Assembly (NCBI RefSeq): GCF_001426505.1
Contig: NZ_LMEV01000018.1
Coordinates: 1-64,000 of the forward strand
DNA: 64,000 nucleotides
DNA from: Variovorax sp. Root473
Lineage (GTDB): Bacteria > Pseudomonadota > Gammaproteobacteria > Burkholderiales > Burkholderiaceae_C
Direction of reading: 5' to 3'
The notes under the pieces are model-generated. The model was given only the letters and a program-made list of their open reading frames with translations, did no database searches and had not been told where the DNA came from. Made by a program: the position numbers and the translations under genes. The stretch's first letter is position 1, and every line of letters begins with the position of its first letter. Of the stretch, positions 25,497-33,693 are shown in pieces.

Positions 25497-26492
25497 TCAG
25501 TTGGGCGCCATGCGCACGCCCTTGTCGAGGAACTCGTTGGTGAAAAGCGTCGCCGGGTCGTAGGCCTTGTCGATGCCGATCAGCGAGGACACGAGCTCGT
25601 AGTCGGCCTTCACGCGCGCACCATCGAAGGCGCCGAGCGCCACCTTGGTGGTGGTGTCGTCGCGCATCAGCTGCTTGATGCGGTTCCACTGGTCGCGCTG
25701 GTTGTCGGGCGTCAGGCCGCTCACGCTGGCCTGCAGTGCCTGCAGACAGGGCTCGAAGCTCTTCACGCAGGCGTCGTAGGCGCGCTGCGTCACGGCCACG
25801 AACTTCTTCACCTGGCCCGGGTTCTTCGCAAGGTACGGACCGTTCACGATCAGCGAGTTGCCGTACACGTTCACGCCCGCGTCGCGCCAGGGCTGAAAGC
25901 CCAGGTCGGCGCCGAATTCACGCGCCTTCAGGTCGTGCTCGTTGTAAAAGTCGCTGATGATGTCGACCGACTTGCTCTTGAGCGCCGCCACCTTGGCCTG
26001 CGGGCTCACGTTGACGAAGCTCACGCTGGCCGGATCGAGCCCCACCTTCTTCGCGAACGCCGGCCACATGAGGCGCGCGGCGTCGCCGGGCGGGTTGCCG
26101 ATCTTGCGGCCCGCGAAGTCCTTGGGGCCATTGATGCCCGACGACTTGAGCCAGTAGAAGCCTTGCGGGCTGTTGGCGTAGATGACCATCACGGCCTTCA
26201 CGTCGGCGCCCTTGCCCTTGGCCTGGATCGTCGTGGGCAGGTCGGAAATGCCCAGGTCGCTGCCACCGGTGCCCACGCGCTGCGCCGACACGGCCGAGCC
26301 CTTGCCAGCCTCGATGCTGAGGTCGATGCCGGCCTCGGTGTACCAGCCCTTGGCCTTCGCAAAGTAGATCGGCGCATGATCGGCCGTGGGTGTCCAGTTG
26401 AGCATCAGGCTCATGGCATCGGCCGCGAATGCGACAGGGGCCGAGGCCATCAGCAAGGCGGTGGCGCCGGCGGCCGACAACAGCTTTTTCAT
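25497..26492 (-). CDS. NitT/TauT-family ABC transporter substrate-binding protein
   Basis: The 331-residue precursor starts MKKLLSAAGATALLMASAPVAFA, a clear signal peptide, then a NMT1/SsuA-like fold (LMLNWTPTADHAPIYFAKAKG, split near residue 30-50; GSDLGISDLPTTIQ; RKIGNPPGDAARLMW). Such proteins bind sulfonates, nitrate, pyrimidine precursors or similar small molecules; the ligand cannot be told. It is transcribed away from tetR, with a palindromic operator between them. The permease and ATPase of the same system lie beyond tetR on the other strand. Confidence 0.88.
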   Translation of the reverse strand: MKKLLSAAGATALLMASAPVAFAADAMSLMLNWTPTADHAPIYFAKAKGWYTEAGIDLSIEAGKGSAVSAQRVGTGGSDLGISDLPTTIQAKGKGADVKAVMVIYANSPQGFYWLKSSGINGPKDFAGRKIGNPPGDAARLMWPAFAKKVGLDPASVSFVNVSPQAKVAALKSKSVDIISDFYNEHDLKAREFGADLGFQPWRDAGVNVYGNSLIVNGPYLAKNPGQVKKFVAVTQRAYDACVKSFEPCLQALQASVSGLTPDNQRDQWNRIKQLMRDDTTTKVALGAFDGARVKADYELVSSLIGIDKAYDPATLFTNEFLDKGVRMAPN

Positions 26493-26538
26493 GCGGATCA
26501 CTCCAAAAGAAGGTAAAAACAGGTCCTGAAATTTATAT

Positions 26539-26558
26539 TACCAACTGTTTGGTTGACT
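26539..26558. promoter_or_regulatory. Candidate TetR operator 1 (binding-protein/tetR intergenic)
   Basis: ACCAACTGTTTGGT (26540-26553) is an ACCAA/TTGGT palindrome with a 4-base centre, followed by TGACT. It sits in an AT-rich pocket between two divergent genes. The same layout recurs on the other side of tetR (27299-27318), with 16 of 20 or more bases shared, which strongly suggests a common regulator. Confidence 0.65.
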
Positions 26559-26611
26559 GACAATCCAGATCATCCAGGCCACGTTGCCATTGCCGGGAGA
26601 ACCAGAACACC

Positions 26612-27292
26612 ATGACCGCCACCAGCCCTGCCCGCACCGCTCGCAGCACCGTTGCCACGAAACGCGAGCGCGACCCCGCCGCCGCCAAGCAGGCGCTCAT
26701 CTCCGCCGCGGTGGCCGAGTTCGCCACCAAGGGTTTCGCGGGCGCGCGTGTCGACGAGATCGCCGCCAACGCCGGGGTCAACAAGCAGCTGGTTTATCAC
26801 TACTTCGACAGCAAGCAGGGGCTGTACCTGGTCGCGCTCGAATCGGTCTATGGCGAGATCCGCGAGAAGGAACAGAAGCTCACGCTCGACGAACTCGAGC
26901 CGCTCGAGGCCATGAAGCAACTGGTGGCCTTCTCGTTCGACTACCTGGCCGAGCACCCCGAGTTCATCGCGCTGCTGGCCGACGAGAACCGCAACCACGG
27001 CGCGCACCTGCGCGAGTCGGAGCGGCTGCAGAAAATGCACTCGCCCTTCATCGAGATGCTCGAGGCCACGCTCAAGCGCGGGGTGGCGGCGGGCGTGTTC
27101 CGGCCCGACTTCGACGCGATCAACCTCTACATCTCGATCGCCGGCATCTCGTACTTCTTCTTCTCCAACAACCACACGCTGTCGGCCATCTTCGGCAAGC
27201 CGCTCGACGCGCGCGGCGCGCTGCTGCAGCGTCGCCGGCACGTGATCGAGTTCGCGCTCAACGCCTTGCGGCCCGACAAAGCCGCCTCCTAA
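26612..27292 (+). CDS. TetR-family transcriptional regulator
   Basis: The 226-residue protein has an N-terminal TetR helix-turn-helix (about 25-75; AAVAEFATKGFAGARVDEIA, then GVNKQLVYHYFDSKQGLY). The C-terminal ligand domain has HRNHGAHL-like residues (ADENRNHGAHLRES) and ISYFFFSNNHTL, resembling RutR-type regulators. Near-identical palindromes lie 54 bases before its start and just after its stop, so it probably controls the divergent binding protein, itself and the downstream operon, de-repressing them when ligand is present. Confidence 0.92.
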   Translation: MTATSPARTARSTVATKRERDPAAAKQALISAAVAEFATKGFAGARVDEIAANAGVNKQLVYHYFDSKQGLYLVALESVYGEIREKEQKLTLDELEPLEAMKQLVAFSFDYLAEHPEFIALLADENRNHGAHLRESERLQKMHSPFIEMLEATLKRGVAAGVFRPDFDAINLYISIAGISYFFFSNNHTLSAIFGKPLDARGALLQRRRHVIEFALNALRPDKAAS

Positions 27293-27298
27293 AAAATT

Positions 27299-27318
27299 AT
27301 CAACTAGTTGGTTGACTC
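27299..27318. promoter_or_regulatory. Candidate TetR operator 2 (upstream of the permease operon)
   Basis: ATCAACTAGTTGGTTGACT carries the perfect core CAACTAGTTG and matches operator 1 at most positions, including the flanking TGACT. It starts six bases after the tetR stop and 56 bases before the permease start, where it could block a promoter for the permease-to-ATPase operon. Confidence 0.65.
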
Positions 27319-27373
27319 GGGTCGTGGCGACTCCTATGATTCGCCGCATTGCTTCCTCGACCCAGGAATTGAG

Positions 27374-28186
27374 ATGACGGCACCTGATGGCGCTCTGGCG
27401 CCCCCCGCACCTGCGCCCTTGTCGGGCGAGCGCCCCGAATGGCAGCGCTGGGCCCTCGTGGTCGCGGTGCACCTGGCGGGCATCGCGCTGTGGGAGCTGG
27501 CGGTGCGGATCTTCGCGATCCAGCCCTTCATCCTGCCGGCGCCCTCAAAGGTGCTGGCCACGCTGGCCAACCCCAACTACAGCTGGCTCAAGAACACCGG
27601 CGTCACCGCGCTCGAAGTGTTCGGCGGCTACGCGCTGGGCCTGGTGCTCGGCATTCTTTGCGCGCTGCTCTTCATCACCAGCAAGCGGCTGATGCTGCTG
27701 GTGTTCCCGCTGCTGGTCACGCTCAACATGATTCCGAAGGTGGCGATGGGGCCGCTGGTGATCGTGTGGTTCAGCTACGGCATCGGGCCGAACATCCTCA
27801 TCACCTTCAGCCTGTGCTTCTTCCCGATCCTGCTGACCACCATCCGCGGGCTCAACGAAACCGAGCCCGAGCTGCTCGACCTCGTGCGCGCGCTCAAGGG
27901 TTCGCGCTGGCAGCTGTTTCGCTACATCCAGCTGCCGGGCTCGCTGCCGTACGTGTTCTCGGGCATGAAGGTCGCCACCATCCTCGCCGTGGCGGGCGCG
28001 GTGGTGGGCGAGTTCATCGCCTCGGAACGAGGCCTGGGCTATCTGATGATCCAGGTCCAGGCCTCGCTGGACACGCCCGCGGTCTTCATGGCCGTGCTGC
28101 TCATCACGGGCCTGGGCGTGCTGCTCTATCTGCTGGTGCTTCTGCTGGAGCGCCTCTTCATCACCCAGGACGCAAGAATCCAATGA
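27374..28186 (+). CDS. NitT/TauT-family ABC transporter permease
   Basis: The 270-residue membrane protein has six predicted helices and the EAA loop typical of SsuC/TauC permeases (ELLDLVRALKGSRWQLFRYIQLPGSLPYV region, about 172-200). It would form the channel for the ligand delivered by the binding protein at 25497-26492. The ATG at 27374 was preferred to an upstream GTG lying within the operator region. It overlaps the next gene by four bases (ATGA). Confidence 0.92.
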   Translation: MTAPDGALAPPAPAPLSGERPEWQRWALVVAVHLAGIALWELAVRIFAIQPFILPAPSKVLATLANPNYSWLKNTGVTALEVFGGYALGLVLGILCALLFITSKRLMLLVFPLLVTLNMIPKVAMGPLVIVWFSYGIGPNILITFSLCFFPILLTTIRGLNETEPELLDLVRALKGSRWQLFRYIQLPGSLPYVFSGMKVATILAVAGAVVGEFIASERGLGYLMIQVQASLDTPAVFMAVLLITGLGVLLYLLVLLLERLFITQDARIQ

Positions 28187-29232
28187 CCTCCACGCCTGTC
28201 CTCGACGACCTGCCCTTTCCCGAACGCTTCGAGAGCGAAGGCGCGCTTGAAGGCTACCTGGCCACGCCCTCGCGCGACCTCGTGCGCGACATGGCCCGCC
28301 TCGACGGCGACCTGATGATCCTGGGCGTGGGCGGCAAGATGGGCCCCACGCTGGCCCGCCTCGCCAAGAACGCCATGCCCGGTCGCCGCGTGATCGCCGT
28401 CGCCCGCTTCAGCGAAGCCGGCGTGCGCGAAGCGCTCGAAGCGCACGGTATCGAGACCATCGCCTGCGACCTGCTCGACCGCGCCGCCATCGCCGCGCTG
28501 CCGCCCTGTGCCAACGTGGTCTTCATGGCCGGGCGCAAGTTCGGCGCCGACGCGGACAACCCACTGACCTGGGCCATGAACGCGCACGTGCCGGCGCTGG
28601 TGGCCGAGCACTTCCATGCCTCGCGCATCGTCGCCTTCTCGACCGCCTGCGTGTACCCCTTCGTGCCCGTGACCAGCCAGGGCGCAAGCGAGAGCGACGC
28701 GCCCAACCCGCCCGGCGAATACGCCAACTCGTGCGTGGGCCGCGAACGCATGTTCGAGTACTTCTCGCAGCGCCACGGCACGCCCGGGCGCCTGTTCCGC
28801 CTGAGCTACGCCATCGACCTGCGCTACGGCGTGCTGGCCGACGTGGCGCTCAAGGTGTGGCGCGGCGAGCCGGTCGACGTGACCATGGGCCACGTCAACG
28901 TGATCTGGCAGGGCGACGCGAACGCACAGGCGCTGCGCTGCCTCGCGGCGGCCACCGTGCCGACGTCCCCCCTCAACGTGAGCGGACCCGAGACCACGTC
29001 GATCCGCTGGCTCGCCGAAGAGTTCGCGCGCCAGTTCGACAAGCCGGTGACGATCACCGGGCAAGAAGCGCCGACCGCGTGGCTCATGAACACCGGCGAG
29101 GCCGAGCGGCTGTTCGGCTACCCGCGCGTGCCGCTCGCGCAGCAGATCCGTTGGGTGGCTGACTGGATCTCGCGCGAGCAGCGCCAATACGGCAAGCCGA
29201 CCAAGTTCGAATCGCGCGACGGCAAGTACTGA
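28183..29232 (+). CDS. SDR-like NAD-dependent epimerase/dehydratase family protein
   Basis: The 349-residue protein has a Rossmann start (LMILGVGGKMGPTLARLAK, about 46-64) and an extended-SDR layout: AFSTACVYPF contains the usual Ser/Thr region, followed by the Tyr in GEYANSCVGRERMFEYF. At the place of the catalytic YxxxK Lys the residue is Cys (YANSC), so the standard chemistry may be altered. The C-terminal part (TSIRWLAEEFARQFDKP) is substrate-binding. It lies between the permease and ATPase of one transporter, so it probably acts on the imported compound. The substrate is unknown. Confidence 0.82.
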   Translation: MTSTPVLDDLPFPERFESEGALEGYLATPSRDLVRDMARLDGDLMILGVGGKMGPTLARLAKNAMPGRRVIAVARFSEAGVREALEAHGIETIACDLLDRAAIAALPPCANVVFMAGRKFGADADNPLTWAMNAHVPALVAEHFHASRIVAFSTACVYPFVPVTSQGASESDAPNPPGEYANSCVGRERMFEYFSQRHGTPGRLFRLSYAIDLRYGVLADVALKVWRGEPVDVTMGHVNVIWQGDANAQALRCLAAATVPTSPLNVSGPETTSIRWLAEEFARQFDKPVTITGQEAPTAWLMNTGEAERLFGYPRVPLAQQIRWVADWISREQRQYGKPTKFESRDGKY

Positions 29233-29242
29233 GCCCACGACC

Positions 29243-30073
29243 ATGCACGCCGTCGAAGCCCTGTCGTCGATCACGCCCGGCATCGCCCCGATGCTCGACG
29301 CGCTGGTCGTCGCGAGCGGCTGGAACCAGACCGCGCACGACTGGCGGTTGTTCGAGCGGCTCGGCACGGTGCATGGAGTGCGCGACGGTGAGGGCCGGCT
29401 CATCGCCAGCGGCGCGGTGCTGCCAATGGGGAGCGTGGCCTGGATCAGCATGATCCTCGTGGCGCCCGAGGTGCGCGGACAGGGCCTGGGCCGCGCGGTG
29501 TTCGCGCGCTGCCTCGACACGGTGAAGACCGCCCGCCTCGTCGCGATGCTCGACGCCACGCCCGCGGGCGAGCCGCTTTACGCGAGCTTCGGCTTCACGC
29601 CGCTGTGGCGGCTCACGCGCTGGCAGCGCGAAGCCGCACCGGCCACCGCATCGCTCGCCACCGACAAGCCCGCCCTCGACAACCTCGCCGCGCTCGACGC
29701 GCAGGCGCTGGGTTTCGCGCGCCCCGCCGTGCTCGCCGACCTGCTCGGCCGCGACGACAGCCGCTGCGTGCGCAATGGCCTGGGCTTCGGTCTCGTGCGT
29801 GCGGGTCGCACTGCGCATCACATCGGCCCGCTGCTGTCGTCCGACGAAGCCGTCGCCGCCGCGTTGCTGACACAAGCTGCGCGTGGCGTCGACGGCCGCA
29901 TCTACATCGACGTGCCCGACGACCGCAAGGCCATGACCGCCGCGCTGCGCGCCGCCGGCTTCACGCCCCAACGCAGCTTCGCACGCATGGCGCTGGCCAC
30001 GCGCGAGGGCGCGCAGCCGCCTACCGGACACCCCGCCTTCATCCACGCCATCGCCGGCCCCGAGTTCGCCTGA
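29243..30073 (+). CDS. GNAT-family acetyltransferase
   Basis: The 276-residue protein has an N-terminal GNAT domain (about 15-125) with the acetyl-CoA loop LVAPEVRGQGLGRAVF. A second, weaker GNAT-like half (about 140-270) has LGFGLVRAGRTAHHIGPLL and ALRAAGFTPQRSFARM. Such paired domains occur in N-acetyltransferases of small amines or amino acids. It is co-transcribed with the SDR protein (10 bases) and the aldolase, suggesting acetylation of an intermediate or detoxification of the imported substance. Confidence 0.8.
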   Translation: MHAVEALSSITPGIAPMLDALVVASGWNQTAHDWRLFERLGTVHGVRDGEGRLIASGAVLPMGSVAWISMILVAPEVRGQGLGRAVFARCLDTVKTARLVAMLDATPAGEPLYASFGFTPLWRLTRWQREAAPATASLATDKPALDNLAALDAQALGFARPAVLADLLGRDDSRCVRNGLGFGLVRAGRTAHHIGPLLSSDEAVAAALLTQAARGVDGRIYIDVPDDRKAMTAALRAAGFTPQRSFARMALATREGAQPPTGHPAFIHAIAGPEFA

Positions 30074-30085
30074 GGACCTTCGCCC

Positions 30086-31153
30086 ATGCCACTGAACCGC
30101 TCCGACCTTCCCGCCGACGTGCTTGCGTTGCTGTCGCAAGGCACCGTCATCCCCGCGCATCCGCTGGCGCTCGACGCCGACCGCCAGTTCGACCGCCGGC
30201 GCCAGCGCGCGCTGACCCGCTACTACGTCGATGCCGGCGTCGGCGGCCTCGCGGTGGGCGTGCACACCACGCAGTTCGCGATCCGCGAGCGTGGCCTGTA
30301 CGCCACCGTGCTCGAAGCCGCGATGCAGGACCGCCTCGCCTGGAACGATCGCCCGATGGCGATGATCGCCGGCCTGTGCGGCCCGACCGCGCAGGCGCAG
30401 GCCGAGGCGCGCACCGCCGTCTCGCTGGGCTACCACGCGGGACTGCTGAGCCTCGCGGCGCTGGCCGGCTCGTCGGAAGACGCACTCATCGCCCACTGCG
30501 AGGCGGTGGCGCAGGAGATTCCGCTGATCGGTTTCTACCTGCAGACCGTGGTCGGCGGCCCGGTCCTGTCGAGCGACTTCTGGCGCCGCTTCGCGCTCAT
30601 TCCGAACGCGCTCGCCATCAAGGTCGCGCCCTTCAACCGCTACCGCAGCATCGACGTGGTGCGCGGGCTGGTCGATGCGCGCGCCGAGGAGCGCGTGTTC
30701 CTCTACACCGGCAACGACGACCACATCGTGCTGGACCTCGCGCTGCCCTTTGCCGCGATGCGCGACGGCGCGCCCGTGCAGGTGCGCTTTCGCGGGGGCC
30801 TGCTGGGCCACTGGTCGGTATGGACCTCGAGTGCCGTGCACCAGCTGCAGCAGATCAAGGCCGAGCTGGCCGCCAACGGTGGCGCGCTGAGCCCCGCCCT
30901 GCTCGCGCTCGATTCGCGCGTGACCGACTGCAACGCCGCCTTCTTCGACGTGGCGAACAACTTCCACGGCTGTATCGCGGGCTGCCACGAGGTGCTGCGG
31001 CGCCAGGGTCTGCTCGAGGGCATCTGGTGCCTCGATCCGGAAGAAGGCCTGGGCCAGGGCCAGTCGGCGGAAATCGACCGCGTCTACCGCCAGCATGGCG
31101 ACCTGGCAGACGACGCGTTCGTGCGCAACAACCTGGCGCGGTGGCTCGCATGA
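30086..31153 (+). CDS. Dihydrodipicolinate synthase (DapA)-family aldolase/lyase
   Basis: The 355-residue protein has the DapA TIM-barrel pattern. The likely Schiff-base Lys is K179 in NALAIKVAPFNR, preceded by PLIGFYLQ in the strand that usually carries the catalytic Tyr. It is longer than lysine-pathway DapA (about 290) because of a C-terminal extension after residue 300. It is unlikely to be the housekeeping dapA given its catabolic setting. It would cleave or hydrate a 2-keto acid derived from the imported substrate. It overlaps the ATPase gene by four bases. Confidence 0.83.
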   Translation: MPLNRSDLPADVLALLSQGTVIPAHPLALDADRQFDRRRQRALTRYYVDAGVGGLAVGVHTTQFAIRERGLYATVLEAAMQDRLAWNDRPMAMIAGLCGPTAQAQAEARTAVSLGYHAGLLSLAALAGSSEDALIAHCEAVAQEIPLIGFYLQTVVGGPVLSSDFWRRFALIPNALAIKVAPFNRYRSIDVVRGLVDARAEERVFLYTGNDDHIVLDLALPFAAMRDGAPVQVRFRGGLLGHWSVWTSSAVHQLQQIKAELAANGGALSPALLALDSRVTDCNAAFFDVANNFHGCIAGCHEVLRRQGLLEGIWCLDPEEGLGQGQSAEIDRVYRQHGDLADDAFVRNNLARWLA

Positions 31154-31941
31154 GCGCCGTGCTCGCACCGCTGCAAGATGCGCCGCTGATCCGCATGCGG
31201 CAGCTGCGCAAGGTCTATCGCAAACGCAACGAAGAGTTCCTCGCCGTCTCCGACGTCACGATGGACGTGCATGCGGGCGACATGATCTCGCTGGTCGGCC
31301 CGTCGGGCTGCGGCAAGTCGACGCTGCTGAAGATCCTGTCGGGCCTGCACGGCCATGACGGCGGCACGCTCGAAATCGGTGGGCCCGGCGGCACGGGTTT
31401 CAACGCGGGTCGCGATGTCGGCATGGTGTTCCAGCAGCCGCTGCTGCTGAAGTGGCGCACCATCCTGGAGAACGTGCTGCTGCCCGCCGACATCCTCGGG
31501 CTGGACCGCCGCGCCGCGAAAGAACGCGCGCACGAGCTGCTCGACATGGTCGGCCTCACCGGTTTCGCCGACAAGCTGCCCTACGAACTCTCGGGCGGCA
31601 TGCAACAGCGCGCAGCCATCGCGCGTGCGCTCATCCACGACCCGAAGCTGGTGCTCATGGACGAGCCCTTCGGTGCGCTCGATGCGCTCACGCGCGAGAA
31701 GATGAACCTGGAGATGCTGCGCATCTGGGAGCGCAGCCGCAAGACCTTCGTCGTGGTCACGCACAGCATCCAGGAGGCCGTGTTCCTGGGCTCGCACTGC
31801 GCCGTGCTCACGGCGGGTCCGGCGCGCATGGCCGACTTCTTCCGCATCGAGCTGCCCGAGCCGCGCAAGCTGCACGTGAAGACCAGCCCGGCGTTCGGCG
31901 AGTACGTGCGCCGCATCTACGACCTGCTGGGCGTGGACTGA
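31150..31941 (+). CDS. NitT/TauT-family ABC transporter ATP-binding protein
   Basis: The 263-residue ATPase has Walker A GPSGCGKST, signature LSGGMQQRAAIARAL, Walker B LVLMDEPFGALDAL and the switch His in VVVTHSIQEAVFLG, as in SsuB/TauB. It completes the transporter whose binding protein and permease lie 5.6 and 3.0 kb away in the same cluster. Its gene comes after three enzyme genes, an unusual order. It ends 16 bases from the convergent xdhC-like gene. Confidence 0.92.
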   Translation: MSAVLAPLQDAPLIRMRQLRKVYRKRNEEFLAVSDVTMDVHAGDMISLVGPSGCGKSTLLKILSGLHGHDGGTLEIGGPGGTGFNAGRDVGMVFQQPLLLKWRTILENVLLPADILGLDRRAAKERAHELLDMVGLTGFADKLPYELSGGMQQRAAIARALIHDPKLVLMDEPFGALDALTREKMNLEMLRIWERSRKTFVVVTHSIQEAVFLGSHCAVLTAGPARMADFFRIELPEPRKLHVKTSPAFGEYVRRIYDLLGVD

Positions 31942-31957
31942 ACGACGCTCGCCCAGT

Positions 31958-32980
31958 TCAGCTCGGCTGCAGCTGCTGGATTTCCTTGGCGCGCGCCACT
32001 TCCATTTCGCGCGGCAGCGTCACCGCGTTTTTCACGGCCAGGATTTCCGCCATCACGCTCACGGCGATCTCCGGCGGCGTCTTGCTGCCGATGAAGATAC
32101 CGATGGGTCCGCGCAGGCGCGCGAGCGATTCGGCCGTCTGGTCGAAGTGCTCGATCATGCGGCCGCGCCGCGCGTCGGCGTTGCGGCGCGAGCCGATCGC
32201 GCCCACGTAGAAGGCCTCGCTCTGCAGCGCTTCGAGCAACGCAAGGTCGTCGAGCTTGGGGTCGTGCGTGAGCGCCACCACGCAGCTGCGGCGGTCGGGC
32301 CGGAAGGCCAGCACGGCGTCGTCGGGCATCTCGGTGGTGATCGTCACGCCGGACAGCGTCCACGCGGTGCGGTACTCGGCGCGCGGGTCGCACAGCGTCA
32401 CGGCGAAGCCGCTGAACTTGGCCATGGTGGCAAGGTATTCGGCGAGCTGACCGGCGCCGATCAGCAGCATGCGGTACTCGGGGCCGAAGGTGTTGGTGAG
32501 CTCGGAGTCGTTCACCGTGAGCTCGTCGGGCGCGGTCGCTTCGGCCAGCCGCACCGCGCCGGTGGCCAGCGTCACCGTGCGGCACATGAGCTTGCCGCGC
32601 TCAAGTTCAGCGACCAGGGTGTCGAGCGTGTCGGCGTCGGGCGCGTATTCGAGCAGCAGCTCGAGCGTGCCGCCGCAAGGCAGCCCGAAGCGATGCGCCT
32701 CGTCGGCCGTGATGCCGTACTTGACGAGCGCGGGCGGCGCGCCCAGCGGCACGTCTTCGCCCTTGCCGTGGGCATGGCTGTAGCGCGCGATCAGGTCGTC
32801 TTCGATGCAGCCACCCGAGACCGAGCCGACCACGGCACCGTCTTCGGCCAGCGCCATGATCGAGCCCACGGGCCGCGGCGACGAGCCCCAGGTGCGCACC
32901 ACGGTGGTCAGCAGCGCGCGCTTGCCGGCACGCCGCCAGTCGCGCAGCGTGCGCAGCACCATGACGTCGAGGTTTTCCAT
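31958..32980 (-). CDS. XdhC/CoxF-family molybdenum hydroxylase maturation protein
   Basis: The 340-residue protein has an N-terminal XdhC_CoxI domain (about 15-85; LLTTVVRTWGSSPRPVGSIM, then GSVSGGCIEDDL) and a C-terminal Rossmann domain (about 165-320; LLIGAGQLAEYLA, IGSRRNADARR). These proteins insert and sulfurate or protect the molybdenum cofactor of xanthine-dehydrogenase-type enzymes. It is the last gene of the cox operon and most likely matures the CoxL subunit encoded upstream. Confidence 0.92.
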   Translation of the reverse strand: MENLDVMVLRTLRDWRRAGKRALLTTVVRTWGSSPRPVGSIMALAEDGAVVGSVSGGCIEDDLIARYSHAHGKGEDVPLGAPPALVKYGITADEAHRFGLPCGGTLELLLEYAPDADTLDTLVAELERGKLMCRTVTLATGAVRLAEATAPDELTVNDSELTNTFGPEYRMLLIGAGQLAEYLATMAKFSGFAVTLCDPRAEYRTAWTLSGVTITTEMPDDAVLAFRPDRRSCVVALTHDPKLDDLALLEALQSEAFYVGAIGSRRNADARRGRMIEHFDQTAESLARLRGPIGIFIGSKTPPEIAVSVMAEILAVKNAVTLPREMEVARAKEIQQLQPS

Positions 32981-32996
32981 GACAGGACCTTGTGCG

Positions 32997-33659
32997 TCAG
33001 GCGGCGTCGCCCGGCGTGGCGGCGTCGTCGCCGTCCTTCTTGCCGAAGCCCATCTTCTTCATGAGGCCCGACATCACGCCAGTCTTCTCGGCGGGCGCCT
33101 CGACCGACGCGTCCACGGCCGGTGCGGGCGGCGGGCCGTAGCGGTTTTGCATCTCGGCCTCGAAGCGCTTGAAGAAATCGTCGGCGGTGGACTTGGCCGC
33201 GCCGTCGATCAGGCGCTGGCCGAGCTGGGCGATCTTGCCGCCGACCTGGGCCTGCACGGTGTAGTCGAGTTCGCAGCCGGCCGGCGCCGCAACCGGGTCC
33301 GCCGCCGTGGTTGCGCCGTCAGCAGGTGCGGCATCTGCAACCGCCGTTCCGGCTGCACCGGCCACCGGCTTGAGCGACACGCTCGACGAGCCCTTGGCAA
33401 ACCCCGCCACGCCGCCCTGCCCTTCGAAGGTGAGCTTGTAGCCGTCGGGCGCGACGATGTCCGACAGCATCACCTTGCCGCTGAACTTGGCCGACACGGG
33501 GCCGATCTTCACGGCCAGCGCGACGCTGTAGGTGTTGTCGCCCGTGAGCTCGAACTTGTCGCAGCCGGGAATGCACTTCTTGAGCGTCTCGGGGTCGTTG
33601 AGCGCTTCCCAGGCCTGTTGTTGGGTGACACCGAGGCGGCGATTTCCGAGCATTTCCAT
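32997..33659 (-). CDS. coxG: CoxG-like SRPBCC protein with an Ala-rich insert
   Basis: The 220-residue protein begins MEMLGNRRLGVTQQQAWEAL, has a SRPBCC (START-like) fold and ends the domain with the CoxG block GGKIAQLGQRLIDGAAK. CoxG proteins anchor CO dehydrogenase to the membrane and, in mycobacteria, handle quinone. Residues about 99-128 form a low-complexity Ala/Asp/Pro/Thr insert between strands, which I do not know from typical CoxG. The C-terminal tail is charged and shows no membrane helix. It lies 16 bases before the XdhC-like gene. Confidence 0.87.
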   Translation of the reverse strand: MEMLGNRRLGVTQQQAWEALNDPETLKKCIPGCDKFELTGDNTYSVALAVKIGPVSAKFSGKVMLSDIVAPDGYKLTFEGQGGVAGFAKGSSSVSLKPVAGAAGTAVADAAPADGATTAADPVAAPAGCELDYTVQAQVGGKIAQLGQRLIDGAAKSTADDFFKRFEAEMQNRYGPPPAPAVDASVEAPAEKTGVMSGLMKKMGFGKKDGDDAATPGDAA

Positions 33660-33693
33660 GGTGGGTTTCCTTTGTTCTTTCCTGAGTCAGGTC

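Noticed and set aside
30086..31153. Housekeeping dapA (lysine synthesis)
   Set aside because: Product is about 60 residues longer than biosynthetic DapA and sits in a transporter-linked operon under TetR; only the fold is assigned.
29084..31168. Minus-strand frame opposite the GNAT and DapA-family genes
   Set aside because: Shadow of two well-supported plus-strand genes; no recognisable domain.
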